From contig JAQUPF010000017.1 in the NCBI GenBank assembly GCA_028716845.1, positions 1-48,361 on the forward strand: a stretch of DNA of 48,361 nucleotides, written 5' to 3'. Below the pieces are notes generated by a model, which was given only the letters and a program-made list of their open reading frames with translations, did no database searches and was not told the DNA's origin. The position numbers and the translations under genes were made by a program. The stretch comes from a bacterium (GTDB taxonomy: Bacteria; Auribacterota; Tritonobacteria; UBA1439). Each line of letters begins with the position of its first letter. Positions within the stretch are counted from its first letter, which is position 1. Positions 23,863-31,337 of this stretch are shown piece by piece.

Positions 23863-24746
23863 TGCGGCGGCGCAATCACAGGATCGGGCGGCGGCGGCGC
23901 AGGATCGTCCTCAACGTGGACGTGGCGCCGCGGCGGCGGGCCGCGGGGGCGGGCGACGGTCTCCGGCGCCGGGTGGGGATACCGGCGGCGGCGGCGGCGC
24001 TCGCGCTCCTGGCGGCGGTCGTCCTCCCCGGGTCCCCGCGCGGGTTCATGCGCCCGACCGGCTTCACCCTCCGCTGGATCGAGGTCCGGAACGCGGATCT
24101 CCTCGGGCGGGAGGAGATCGTCTCCCTCGCCGGGCTGAAGGTCGGCGACGACCTGCTCGCGGCGGACATCCGCTCGATCCGGGAGCGGCTCCGCTCCCAC
24201 CCCGACATCCGGGACGCGGTGGTGCGCAGGCGGATCCCGGGGACGGTCTCCATCCGGGTCGTGGAGCGCGTCCCCGTCGCCGCCGTCTGCCGCCCGGAGG
24301 GGGGGCAGCCCGCCGGCGCGGACCGGCGGCGGGCCGTCGTGGACGAGGAGGGGATCGTGCTGAGCGCGGCCAAGGAGCGCGCGCACCGCTCGCTGCCGGT
24401 CCTCCTGGGGCTCGCGGACGACGCGCTCCGCCCGGGGGAGCGGCTCGCCTCGCCGGGCGCCCGGCGGGCGCTCGAGGTGGTGCGGGCCTACCGGGAGTCG
24501 GACCTGCCGCGCCAGATCGAGCTTGTGGGGGTGGACGTGAGCGACCCCTCCAACTGCGTGCTGCGGTCCCGGAGCATCGCCGAGATCAGGCTCGGCGGCG
24601 AACGGCTCCCGGAGCGGCTCCGCCTCCTCTCGTACATCCTCGCGCAGCGTTCGTCGCGCGGGCTCGCCGGCCCCGCGAGCTACCTCGACCTCCGGTGGAG
24701 GGATGTCGCGGAGATGCCGCTCGGCGGCGGGCCGCCGAGCGGGTGA
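23859..24746 (+). CDS. ftsQ: Cell division protein FtsQ
   Basis: 295 aa. A very basic cytoplasmic N-terminus (RRRNHRIGRRRRR) precedes one membrane span (about 42-58). The POTRA domain (FTLRWIEVRNADLLGREEI, HPDIRDAVVRRRIPGTVSIRVVERVPVA) and the FtsQ-beta domain follow, with VDEEGIV and a LPVLLGL segment. FtsQ recruits FtsL/FtsB and the septal synthases in the periplasm. The start ATG 23859 overlaps murB. ddl, often found between murB and ftsQ, is absent. Confidence 0.92.
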   Translation: MMRRRNHRIGRRRRRIVLNVDVAPRRRAAGAGDGLRRRVGIPAAAAALALLAAVVLPGSPRGFMRPTGFTLRWIEVRNADLLGREEIVSLAGLKVGDDLLAADIRSIRERLRSHPDIRDAVVRRRIPGTVSIRVVERVPVAAVCRPEGGQPAGADRRRAVVDEEGIVLSAAKERAHRSLPVLLGLADDALRPGERLASPGARRALEVVRAYRESDLPRQIELVGVDVSDPSNCVLRSRSIAEIRLGGERLPERLRLLSYILAQRSSRGLAGPASYLDLRWRDVAEMPLGGGPPSG

Positions 24747-24766
24747 GGCGCGGCGGGGGGGACTCT

Positions 24767-26005
24767 ATGAAGAACCGGACGGACCTTATCGTCGGAATCG
24801 ACGTGGGGACCACGAAGATCTGCACGATCGTCGCGGAGGCGGGGGGGGCGTCGGAGGGACTCCGCGTCATCGGCGTCGGCCGGGTCCCCTCCCGCGGCCT
24901 CCAGAAGGGGGTCGTCACGGACATGGACGCGGCGGTGGCGGCGATCACCGCCTCGGTCGAGGACGCCGAGAAGATGGCGGACGCCGAGATCTACACGGTC
25001 TTCACCGGCATCACCGGGGGGCACATCGCGAGCTTCAACAGCCGCGGCGTGTCGGCGGTCGCCGACGGGAGCGGGATCACGGCGCGGGACATCGAGCGGG
25101 CGATCGACGCGGCCCGCGCCGTGTCGCTCCCCGCCGACCGGGAGGTCCTCCACACCATCCCGATCGAGTTCGCCGTGGACGGCCAGGCGGGCATCCGGGA
25201 TCCGAAGGGGATGACCGGCGTCCGGCTGGAGGCGGAGGCGCACATCGTGACCGGCGCGATCACCGCGGCGCAGAACATCATCAGGGGCGTCAACGGGGCG
25301 GGCTTCGAGGTCGAGGACATCGTGCTCCAGGCGCTCGCCTCGAGCGTCGCCGTCCTCGACGACGATGCGCGGGGCGCGGGCGTCCTCCTCATCGACCTCG
25401 GCGGCGGCACGACCGACGCGGCGGTCTTCCACCGCGGCGCCGTCCGGCACTCGCACGTCCTCGCGGTCGGCGGCGACCACGTGACGAACGACATCTCGGT
25501 GGCCCTCAGGATACCGGTGCCGGCCGCGGAGGAGATCAAGCGGGAGCGGGGATGCGCGATCGCGGAGCGCGTCGACCCGGAGGAGGAGTTCGAGATTCCC
25601 GCCTCCGCGGGGCGGATGCCGCTGCGCTGCCGCAGGAGGGATCTCGCGCGGGTGATCGGCCTCCGCATGGAGGAGACGCTCACCCTCGTGCGGCGGCAGG
25701 TGGAGCGCTCCGGCCTCCTCGGCCTCCTCGGCGCCGGCGTCGTCCTGACGGGCGGGGGGGCGCTCACGGACGGCGCGGCGGAGCTCGCGGAGCGCATCTT
25801 CCGCCTGCCGGCGCGCGTGGGCAGGCCCTCGGGGCTCGCGGGCGTCACGGAGGTCATCGACGGCCCCGACTACGCGGCCGCGGCGGGCCTCGTCATCTAC
25901 GGCCGCCGGGGAAGGCTCACCGGGAAGGTCTCCCGGTTCAGAAAGGTGGGGAGGATCGAGCGGATCGCGGGCCGGCTGCGCGCCTGGATCGGCGGCCGCT
26001 TCTAG
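24767..26005 (+). CDS. ftsA: Cell division protein FtsA (actin-like FtsZ anchor)
   Basis: 412 aa actin-fold ATPase that tethers FtsZ to the membrane. Phosphate-1 motif VGIDVGTTKICTIV, connecting region RGLQKGVVTDMDAAV, GITGGHIASFNSRG typical of the FtsA 1C domain, phosphate-2 IDLGGGTTDAAVF and adenosine motif LTGGGALTDG. The basic C-terminus (RIERIAGRLRAWIGGRF) is the membrane-targeting amphipathic helix. Start ATG 24767 after a weak GGGGGG. TAG stop 28 bp before ftsZ. Confidence 0.96.
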   Translation: MKNRTDLIVGIDVGTTKICTIVAEAGGASEGLRVIGVGRVPSRGLQKGVVTDMDAAVAAITASVEDAEKMADAEIYTVFTGITGGHIASFNSRGVSAVADGSGITARDIERAIDAARAVSLPADREVLHTIPIEFAVDGQAGIRDPKGMTGVRLEAEAHIVTGAITAAQNIIRGVNGAGFEVEDIVLQALASSVAVLDDDARGAGVLLIDLGGGTTDAAVFHRGAVRHSHVLAVGGDHVTNDISVALRIPVPAAEEIKRERGCAIAERVDPEEEFEIPASAGRMPLRCRRRDLARVIGLRMEETLTLVRRQVERSGLLGLLGAGVVLTGGGALTDGAAELAERIFRLPARVGRPSGLAGVTEVIDGPDYAAAAGLVIYGRRGRLTGKVSRFRKVGRIERIAGRLRAWIGGRF

Positions 26006-26033
26006 CAGCGCGCGCGGGACGGGGGGACGGGGG

Positions 26034-27161
26034 ATGATAGCGGACAGAGTCGAGCCGATCCGGATCAGGGTCCTCGGCATCGGCGGGGCGGGATCGAACG
26101 CCGTCGACCAGATGCTGAAGGGCGGCGTGGAGCAGATCGACTACGTCGCCGTCAACACGGACATGCAGGCGCTCCGGCGCTCGTCGGCGCCGCGGAAGAT
26201 CCACATCGGGGAGCGCGTCACGAACGGCCTCGGCGCCGGCGGCGATCCCGAGGTCGGGCGGCGGGCCGCCATGGACTCCGTCGCGGAGCTCGAGGAGGCG
26301 GTGGCGGGGTGCGACATGCTCTTCGTCGTCGCGGGGTTCGGCGGCGGGACCGGCACCGGCGCCTCGCCCGTCGTCGCGCGGCTCGCCCGCGAGCGCGGCG
26401 TGCTGACGGTCTGCATCGCCACGACCCCGTTCGAGTTCGAGGGGCGCAAGCGGCGGGCCCAGGCGGCGGAGGGGATCGAGCGGATGGAGGAGTTCGTCGA
26501 CACGGTGATCGCCGTCTCCAACGACAGCCTGTTCGACGTCGCCGACATGAACCTCTCCATGATGGACGCCTTCGCCTTCGCCAACGACGTCCTCTCGGAG
26601 GGCGTGCAGTGCATCGCGCGGCTCATCAACCGGACCGGGCTCATCAACCTCGATTTCGCCGACGTCCGGACGATCATGTCGAACGGCGGGCGGGCGGCGC
26701 TCGGCTTCTCGGCGGGCCGGGGGGAGGGGAGCGCCGTCGACGCCGCCCGCAGGGCGCTCGACTGCCCCCTCTTCGATCGCGCCGCCCTGCCGCGCGCCCG
26801 CGGCCTCCTCATCAGCATCATGGGGGGGGACGACCTCGGCCTGCGGGAGGTCAGGGACGCCGCGGCGGCCATCAGCGAGCTCTCCTCGGGGAGCGCGCAC
26901 GTGATCTTCGGCGCCCTGGCGGACGAGGAGTTCAGGGGGCAGCGGCTCGTCACCGTCCTCGCCACCAGCCTCGACGGGGACGGCGCCGAGGCGGCCCTTG
27001 CGGCCGCCGCGGGCAGGCGGGCCGAGCAGACGCTCATCGATTTCGACGCCGCGGGGGGGGAGGGGTTCGAGCGGACCGACCCCACCATCATCGACGGCGT
27101 GAACTATGACGTGCCGACGTTCATGCGGCGGGGCGTGCACGTGAGCCCCGCCGCCGCGTGA
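26034..27161 (+). CDS. ftsZ: Cell division GTPase FtsZ
   Basis: 375 aa tubulin homologue forming the Z-ring. N-terminal IGGAGSNAVDQM, tubulin signature GGGTGTGASPVVA (about 102-114), T7 loop NLDFADVRTIM that activates GTP hydrolysis. After a short linker, the C-terminal peptide VPTFMRRG matches the D-(I/V)-P-x-F/Y-(L/M)-R motif that binds FtsA. Last gene of the dcw operon. The following 272-bp gap holds repeats and the next promoter; no T-tract terminator is visible. Confidence 0.97.
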   Translation: MIADRVEPIRIRVLGIGGAGSNAVDQMLKGGVEQIDYVAVNTDMQALRRSSAPRKIHIGERVTNGLGAGGDPEVGRRAAMDSVAELEEAVAGCDMLFVVAGFGGGTGTGASPVVARLARERGVLTVCIATTPFEFEGRKRRAQAAEGIERMEEFVDTVIAVSNDSLFDVADMNLSMMDAFAFANDVLSEGVQCIARLINRTGLINLDFADVRTIMSNGGRAALGFSAGRGEGSAVDAARRALDCPLFDRAALPRARGLLISIMGGDDLGLREVRDAAAAISELSSGSAHVIFGALADEEFRGQRLVTVLATSLDGDGAEAALAAAAGRRAEQTLIDFDAAGGEGFERTDPTIIDGVNYDVPTFMRRGVHVSPAAA

Positions 27162-27245
27162 CGGCAGCGGCGTGAAGGGCGGCGGCCGGCCGGCCCCTGC
27201 GAAGGACTCGCCTTTCGGTCGGTCCGTCGCCCTTCCGCCCCGGCA

Positions 27246-27400
27246 TGAAGCACCAATCGACCGCGGATTCGCGCGGATCACAACTACAGTTGAAAGTTCA
27301 AAGTGAAAAGGAATGGCGTTTCTGCCGCAGATTACCGCAGATATTACGCAGTTTGAACTGTTGTTTCATCCGTCAATGATCAGTGGTGATCCGTGGTAAT
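27246..27400. repeat. CGGAT element, copy D, with embedded heptad and GCAGAT repeats
   Basis: GCGGAT at 27263 and 27273 (10-bp period); inverted ATCCGT at 27368 and 27389, with a degenerate unit between. The middle contains TTGAAAG-TTCAAAG-TGAAAAG heptads (27290-27310), the same heptad family as 46355-46389 on the other strand. A second 10-bp-period motif, GCAGAT, lies at 27327 and 27337. It looks like a composite of several repeat types. Confidence 0.75.
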
Positions 27401-27407
27401 GGGTACA

Positions 27408-27416
27408 TGGTATAAT
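27408..27416 (+). promoter_or_regulatory. Extended -10 promoter for the HExxH membrane protein gene
   Basis: TGGTATAAT: a consensus -10 TATAAT (27411-27416) with the extended TGn element. No good -35 lies 17 nt upstream, where the repeat arm is. GGGAGGGGG and ATG 27434 follow, so the leader is very short. Confidence 0.5.
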
Positions 27417-27433
27417 CCGCGACGGGAGGGGGC

Positions 27434-28117
27434 ATGAAGCTCTTCCAGTTCCTCGTTCGGCTCGCGAAATTCCTCGCGGGCCTCGCGCTCATCCCCGCCT
27501 GCCACGGGGCGACGCTCGCCTTCGGCCGCGACCTCCTCGGCGAGATCGCCTCCCAGACATGGTTCGTCGCGGGGATGGCCGCCTTCGTCCTCCTCTTCGC
27601 AGTCTTCCAGCAGCCGATCAGGACCTACGTCTTCGGGCACGAGCTCACCCACGCGATCTGGATGCTCCTCTTCCAGGGGAAGGTGACGGCCTTCTCGGCC
27701 TCCGCGAAGGGGGGCAAGGTGGAGGGGACGAAGGGAAACTTCCTCATCGCCCTCTCCCCCTACTTCTTCCCCGTCTACACCATCCTCCTCATCGCCGTCT
27801 ATCTCCTCGGGAAGCTCTTCTGGGAGCCGGGGCGGTTCACCGGCGCCTTCGTCTTTCTCATCGGCTTCACCTGGGCCTTCCACGCCGTCCTCACCGTCTC
27901 GGTGCTCCTGAAGGGGCAGGCGGAGGTGAAGCGGAACGGCTACCTCTTCTCCGCCGCGGTCATCTACCTCATGAACATGGCGGTCCTCGGCCTCATCCTC
28001 ACGTTCATCTGCCCCGCCTTCTCCCTCGCCGACCTCGCGGAGGCGTTCCGTTCGTGCATCGCCGAGAGCTACGGGCGCTTCCTCGACGCCGCCGGTTCGT
28101 TCATGGGCAGCTTCTGA
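27434..28117 (+). CDS. Polytopic membrane protein with HExxH motif (M50-like putative metalloprotease)
   Basis: 227 aa with about six hydrophobic segments. FGHELTHAIW near residue 75 contains HExxH, the zinc-binding signature of metalloproteases, placed at a membrane segment as in M50 intramembrane peptidases. A clear second M50 motif (NxxPxPxLDG-type) is not evident; FLIALSPYFFPVYTILL might take its place. It could be a divergent site-2-type protease or a non-catalytic relative. Monocistronic between two repeat elements, with its own promoter. It could process exported or lipid-anchored substrates, but no target is indicated. Confidence 0.7.
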   Translation: MKLFQFLVRLAKFLAGLALIPACHGATLAFGRDLLGEIASQTWFVAGMAAFVLLFAVFQQPIRTYVFGHELTHAIWMLLFQGKVTAFSASAKGGKVEGTKGNFLIALSPYFFPVYTILLIAVYLLGKLFWEPGRFTGAFVFLIGFTWAFHAVLTVSVLLKGQAEVKRNGYLFSAAVIYLMNMAVLGLILTFICPAFSLADLAEAFRSCIAESYGRFLDAAGSFMGSF

Positions 28118-28134
28118 CCCTGTGGGAAATAATG

Positions 28135-28245
28135 GACCACGCACCGCGGATCTCCGCGGATCATTGACCGATATGCACGGACCCTCCATTCGAATTATCC
28201 GTGGTGATCCGTAATGATCCGTGCGAATCCGCGGTCGATTGTTGC
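28135..28245. repeat. CGGAT decamer palindromic intergenic element, copy E
   Basis: Left arm GCGGAT at 28146 and 28156. Right arm ATCCGY at 28197, 28207, 28217 and 28227, exactly 10 bp apart. The outer ends (ACCGCGGAT / ATCCGCGGTCGATTG) are complementary to each other and to copies A, C and D. Confidence 0.85.
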
Positions 28246-28261
28246 TTCTTGCAGGAGGCGC

Positions 28262-28291
28262 TTGCGCCCGGCGCGCCCCCGGGGCTATAAT
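28262..28291 (+). promoter_or_regulatory. Promoter for lipoprotein gene 28322
   Basis: TTGCGC (28262-28267), 18 nt, TATAAT (28286-28291), followed by GAGGAGG and ATG 28322. The -35 begins shortly after the CGGAT element ends. Confidence 0.6.
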
Positions 28292-28321
28292 GGCGCTCCG
28301 GCAACAACGAGGAGGTCGGCC

Positions 28322-28897
28322 ATGAAGCTGTTCCCGTCCGTCCCGGCGCTCGCCCTCGCGGCGGCCGTCTGCGCCGGCTGCGCCGCCGTCGTGGAGCCGT
28401 ACCGCGCGGCGTCGACCGGCTTCCACATCGCCTCGGTCAAGCGGGAGGACAAGCTCCTCGCCATCGACGGCCAGTCGCGGCTCGTCGACGCCCGCGGCAT
28501 CAACGCCCGCGGGTCGAGGGGCTCCGGAAAGTTCACGGGCCTCGGCGGGCTGGACAAGTGGCGCTACGACGCGCGCCTCCTCCCACCCGAGATGCAGGGC
28601 GAGGAGTATGTCGTCGTCTTCACGGTGAAGGGGCCGGAGCCGGTCCTCGCGGCGCCGCTCACCCTCCGCTTCGAGTACATGTACCCGGCGGGGGTCGAGG
28701 TCCACCGAACGGAGAAGGTGTTCGAGGGCCTCCCCCGCGGCCGGCACAAGTACGTCTGGAAGAACCTCGGCGAACAGAACGTGCGGAACGGCAACATCGT
28801 CGGGTGGCGCGTCTCGCTCGAGCACGAGGGGGCCGAGGTCGCCTCGATGCACTCCGCGCTCTGGCGGCCGTGGGGCAGGGTGGTCCTCGACGACTGA
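28322..28897 (+). CDS. Putative lipoprotein of unknown function (191 aa)
   Basis: The signal sequence ends at AAAVCAGC (Cys17 or Cys20; the second fits a lipobox ending CAGC). The mature part is mostly beta-rich: HIASVKREDKLLAIDG, EEYVVVFTVKGPEPVL, TLRFEYMYPAGVEV and HKYVWKNLGEQN, suggesting a single beta-sandwich. No family recognised. Strong RBS GAGGAGG. It may be co-transcribed with the acyl-CoA synthetase 27 bp downstream. Confidence 0.75.
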   Translation: MKLFPSVPALALAAAVCAGCAAVVEPYRAASTGFHIASVKREDKLLAIDGQSRLVDARGINARGSRGSGKFTGLGGLDKWRYDARLLPPEMQGEEYVVVFTVKGPEPVLAAPLTLRFEYMYPAGVEVHRTEKVFEGLPRGRHKYVWKNLGEQNVRNGNIVGWRVSLEHEGAEVASMHSALWRPWGRVVLDD

Positions 28898-28924
28898 TCC
28901 CGCCGCCGGGCGCGACCGGACAGC

Positions 28925-30490
28925 ATGGCAGCGACCGACCCCCTCACCGCCCTCGACCGCTGCGAGAGCCTCGGGCGGATGCTCGAGGTGACCGCCGGGC
29001 GCCATCCGCGCCGGAAGGCGGTCATCGCCGACGAGGGGGGCATCCGGTACCGCGAGCTCGACCGGGCCGCGAACCGCATGGCGCACGCCCTCGACCGGCG
29101 CGCGGGCGTCCGCCCGGGCGACAGGGTCGCCATCCTCCTCGGCAACGGCGTGCCGTTCGTCGAGGCCGCCTTCGGGGCGCTCAAGGCGGGCGCGGTCGTC
29201 ATCCCCCTCAACACCTACCTCACCGCGCCGGAGCTGCGCTACATCCTCTCCGATGGCGGGGCCTCGGTCCTCGTCTCCTCGGACCGGTTCGCGCGGACGG
29301 TGCGGAGGTTCTCGGGGGATCTCCCCTCGCTCAGGACGCTCGTGACCGCCGGGAGGGAGGACCTGGGCGGCGACACCCGGCTCCGCGAGGAGTTCATCCG
29401 GGGCATGCCGGCCTCGTCCCCCGACCGCCATCCGCGGCGGGACGACCTCTCGATCCTCATCTACACCTCCGGGACGACGGGGAGGCCGAAGGGGGCGATG
29501 CTCACCCACGGGAACATCCTCTCGAACGTCGCCGGCTCCGGGCGGGCCATCGAGATCCGCGGGCGGGACCGCCTCCTCCTCGTCCTCCCGATGTTCCACT
29601 CCTTCACGCTCACCGCCTGCATCTTCATGCCCGTCGCCGTCGGCGCCCGCGTCATCGTCGTGGAGAGGGTCCGCTCGCTGCGGCACCTCCTCGCGCGGCT
29701 CATCATGCGGCGCGTGACCCTCTTCATCGGCATCCCGCACCTCTACGACATGATCGCCGCCTCCGGCCTGCCGTTCTGGGCCAGGCCCCTCCTCCGCCTC
29801 CGCCTCTGCGTGTCGGGGGCCGCGCCGCTCTCGGCGGCCACGCTCGAGCGATTCGCCGCGCGCGTGCGCATCCCGCTCCTCGAGGGGTACGGCCTCTCCG
29901 AGACGTCGCCGGTCGTCTCGATCAACCCGCTCCGCGGCGTGCGCAAGGCCGGCTCCGTGGGCAGGCCGATCCCCGGCGTCGACGTCAGGATCGTGGACGG
30001 GGAGGGACGGGAACTGCCGCCGAACGAGTCGGGGGAGATCGCGGTGCGGGGACCGAACGTCATGCGGGGCTACCACAACCTCCCCCGCGAAACGAAGGAG
30101 ACGATCCGGGACGGCTGGCTGCGGACGGGGGACATCGGGAAGATGGACGAGGACGGCTACATCTTCATCCTCGACCGGAAGAAGGAGATGATCCTCTTCC
30201 ACGGGATGAACGTCTACCCGCGGGAGATCGAGGAGGTCCTCTACGCCCACCCGGACGTCGCCGAGGCGGCGGTGGTGGGCAGGAGCGACCGGCACCGCGG
30301 GGAGGTCCCGGTCGCCTTCGTCTCGCTGAAGGAGGGAGGGAGGGCCCGGCCGGCCGACCTCGTGGCGCACTGCCGGGAGTCGCTCGCCTCCTACAAGGTC
30401 CCCCACCGCATGACCATCATGGAGCGGCTGCCGAGGACGAGCACCGGGAAGATACTGAAGCGGGAGCTGAAAAACGGCCCTCAAGATTGA
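28925..30490 (+). CDS. AMP-forming acyl-CoA synthetase (FadD-like)
   Basis: 521 aa ANL-superfamily adenylating enzyme. AMP-binding P-loop-like IYTSGTTGRPKGAMLTHGNI (about 178-197), LEGYGLSETSPVVS, GWLRTGDIGKMDEDGYIFI, then DRKKEMILFHGMNVYPREIE and the catalytic Lys in RTSTGKILKREL. It activates a carboxylic acid, most likely a medium- or long-chain fatty acid, to acyl-CoA via acyl-AMP. Chain length cannot be read from sequence alone. No beta-oxidation genes nearby, so a phospholipid or fatty-acid recycling role is equally possible. Confidence 0.9.
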   Translation: MAATDPLTALDRCESLGRMLEVTAGRHPRRKAVIADEGGIRYRELDRAANRMAHALDRRAGVRPGDRVAILLGNGVPFVEAAFGALKAGAVVIPLNTYLTAPELRYILSDGGASVLVSSDRFARTVRRFSGDLPSLRTLVTAGREDLGGDTRLREEFIRGMPASSPDRHPRRDDLSILIYTSGTTGRPKGAMLTHGNILSNVAGSGRAIEIRGRDRLLLVLPMFHSFTLTACIFMPVAVGARVIVVERVRSLRHLLARLIMRRVTLFIGIPHLYDMIAASGLPFWARPLLRLRLCVSGAAPLSAATLERFAARVRIPLLEGYGLSETSPVVSINPLRGVRKAGSVGRPIPGVDVRIVDGEGRELPPNESGEIAVRGPNVMRGYHNLPRETKETIRDGWLRTGDIGKMDEDGYIFILDRKKEMILFHGMNVYPREIEEVLYAHPDVAEAAVVGRSDRHRGEVPVAFVSLKEGGRARPADLVAHCRESLASYKVPHRMTIMERLPRTSTGKILKRELKNGPQD

Positions 30491-30515
30491 CGTATATTCC
30501 TAAATGTGCTATATA
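30487..30515 (+). promoter_or_regulatory. Promoter of the PilZ-PilT operon
   Basis: TTGACG (30487-30492), 17 nt, TATATA (30510-30515), with TGC before the -10. It overlaps the end of the acyl-CoA synthetase gene. The predicted transcription start near 30522 lies a few bases before the possible starts of the PilZ gene, so the leader is extremely short. Confidence 0.7.
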
Positions 30516-30538
30516 AGACTCGTACGATGGTGGTGAGA

Positions 30539-31309
30539 ATGCGCTCAGCCAAAAAGCGACAATCCCCGCGGGAGCGGCGCTGCGCCCCGCGCGCCGAGGC
30601 GAAGATCCCCGTCCGGATCGGGCGGGCGCGGGGCATCGTCAGCGGGCGGACGACGAACATCAGCTCGACGGGGGCCTACTGCCTCTCGGAGAAGTTCATT
30701 CCGATCAACACCGAGCTCGACGTGTCGCTCCTCGTGCCCGCGCGCGCCCGCGGCCGGCGGAAGGCGGTGCGGAAGGTCGCCTGCCGGGGAATCGTCGTGC
30801 GCAACCAGCCCGAGGGAACGAGGCCCCGGGAACATCTGTACGGCCTCGCCATCCACTTCACCGACATCGCCCGGGGCGGACGGCGGGACCTCGACGAGTA
30901 CGTCCGCGCGCACCTCGACCCCGGCGAGCGGCGGGAATTCGAGGGGCGCGGGAAGAGGGCGCGTGCGTACGAACCGGGGGAGGTGTACTCGACCGGCGCC
31001 GCCGGGCGCGGGGCGTTCAGGATCAACTCCTCCAACTTCCGCGTCTTCGGCGACGACCTGAGCCTGAGCAAGAACGGCCTCTGCTGCAAGACCGACCGGG
31101 ACATCCCCCTCTTCAGGGAGATCGCCGTGAACCTCCTCCTGCCGCCGCCGCGCGGCGAGCGCGAGGCGGAGGCGCTCCAGTGCAGCGCCGTGGTCGTCGG
31201 CTGCGCGCGCATCCCGAAGAGCGGCCGGTACAACCTGGCGGCGTATTTCATCGGGCTGTCGAGGGAGCAGAAGGCGCGGCTCGACGACTGCCTGCGGGGC
31301 ATCGTCTGA
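30539..31309 (+). CDS. Protein with two PilZ domains
   Basis: 256 aa. The N-terminal half (about 10-110) begins RERRCAPRAEAKIPVRIG and contains TTNISSTGAYCLSEK. The C-terminal half (about 150-250) contains FRVFGDDLSLSKNGLCCKTD and YNLAAYFIGLS. Both follow the PilZ barrel pattern (N-terminal RxxxR, then D/NxSxxG), where the arginines and the DxSxxG-like loop bind cyclic di-GMP. Motif 1 in the second half is degenerate. I chose ATG 30539 (GGTGGTGAG upstream); ATG 30527 and two GTGs are alternatives. Its place before pilT suggests c-di-GMP control of pilus retraction (inference). Confidence 0.82.
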   Translation: MRSAKKRQSPRERRCAPRAEAKIPVRIGRARGIVSGRTTNISSTGAYCLSEKFIPINTELDVSLLVPARARGRRKAVRKVACRGIVVRNQPEGTRPREHLYGLAIHFTDIARGGRRDLDEYVRAHLDPGERREFEGRGKRARAYEPGEVYSTGAAGRGAFRINSSNFRVFGDDLSLSKNGLCCKTDRDIPLFREIAVNLLLPPPRGEREAEALQCSAVVVGCARIPKSGRYNLAAYFIGLSREQKARLDDCLRGIV

Positions 31310-31337
31310 TGCGCCGCGGGGCGGCGGGGGCGGCCGG

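Noticed and set aside
27178-27200. GC-rich CGGCCGGCCGG stretch after ftsZ as a terminator
   Set aside because: No T run and a poorly defined stem in GC-rich DNA.
27380-30484. Very long minus-strand open frame (over 1000 codons) opposite the acyl-CoA synthetase and neighbouring genes
   Set aside because: It is antisense to well-identified genes, and its product is low-complexity Arg/Glu/Pro/Gly sequence. Such frames arise automatically in very GC-rich DNA.
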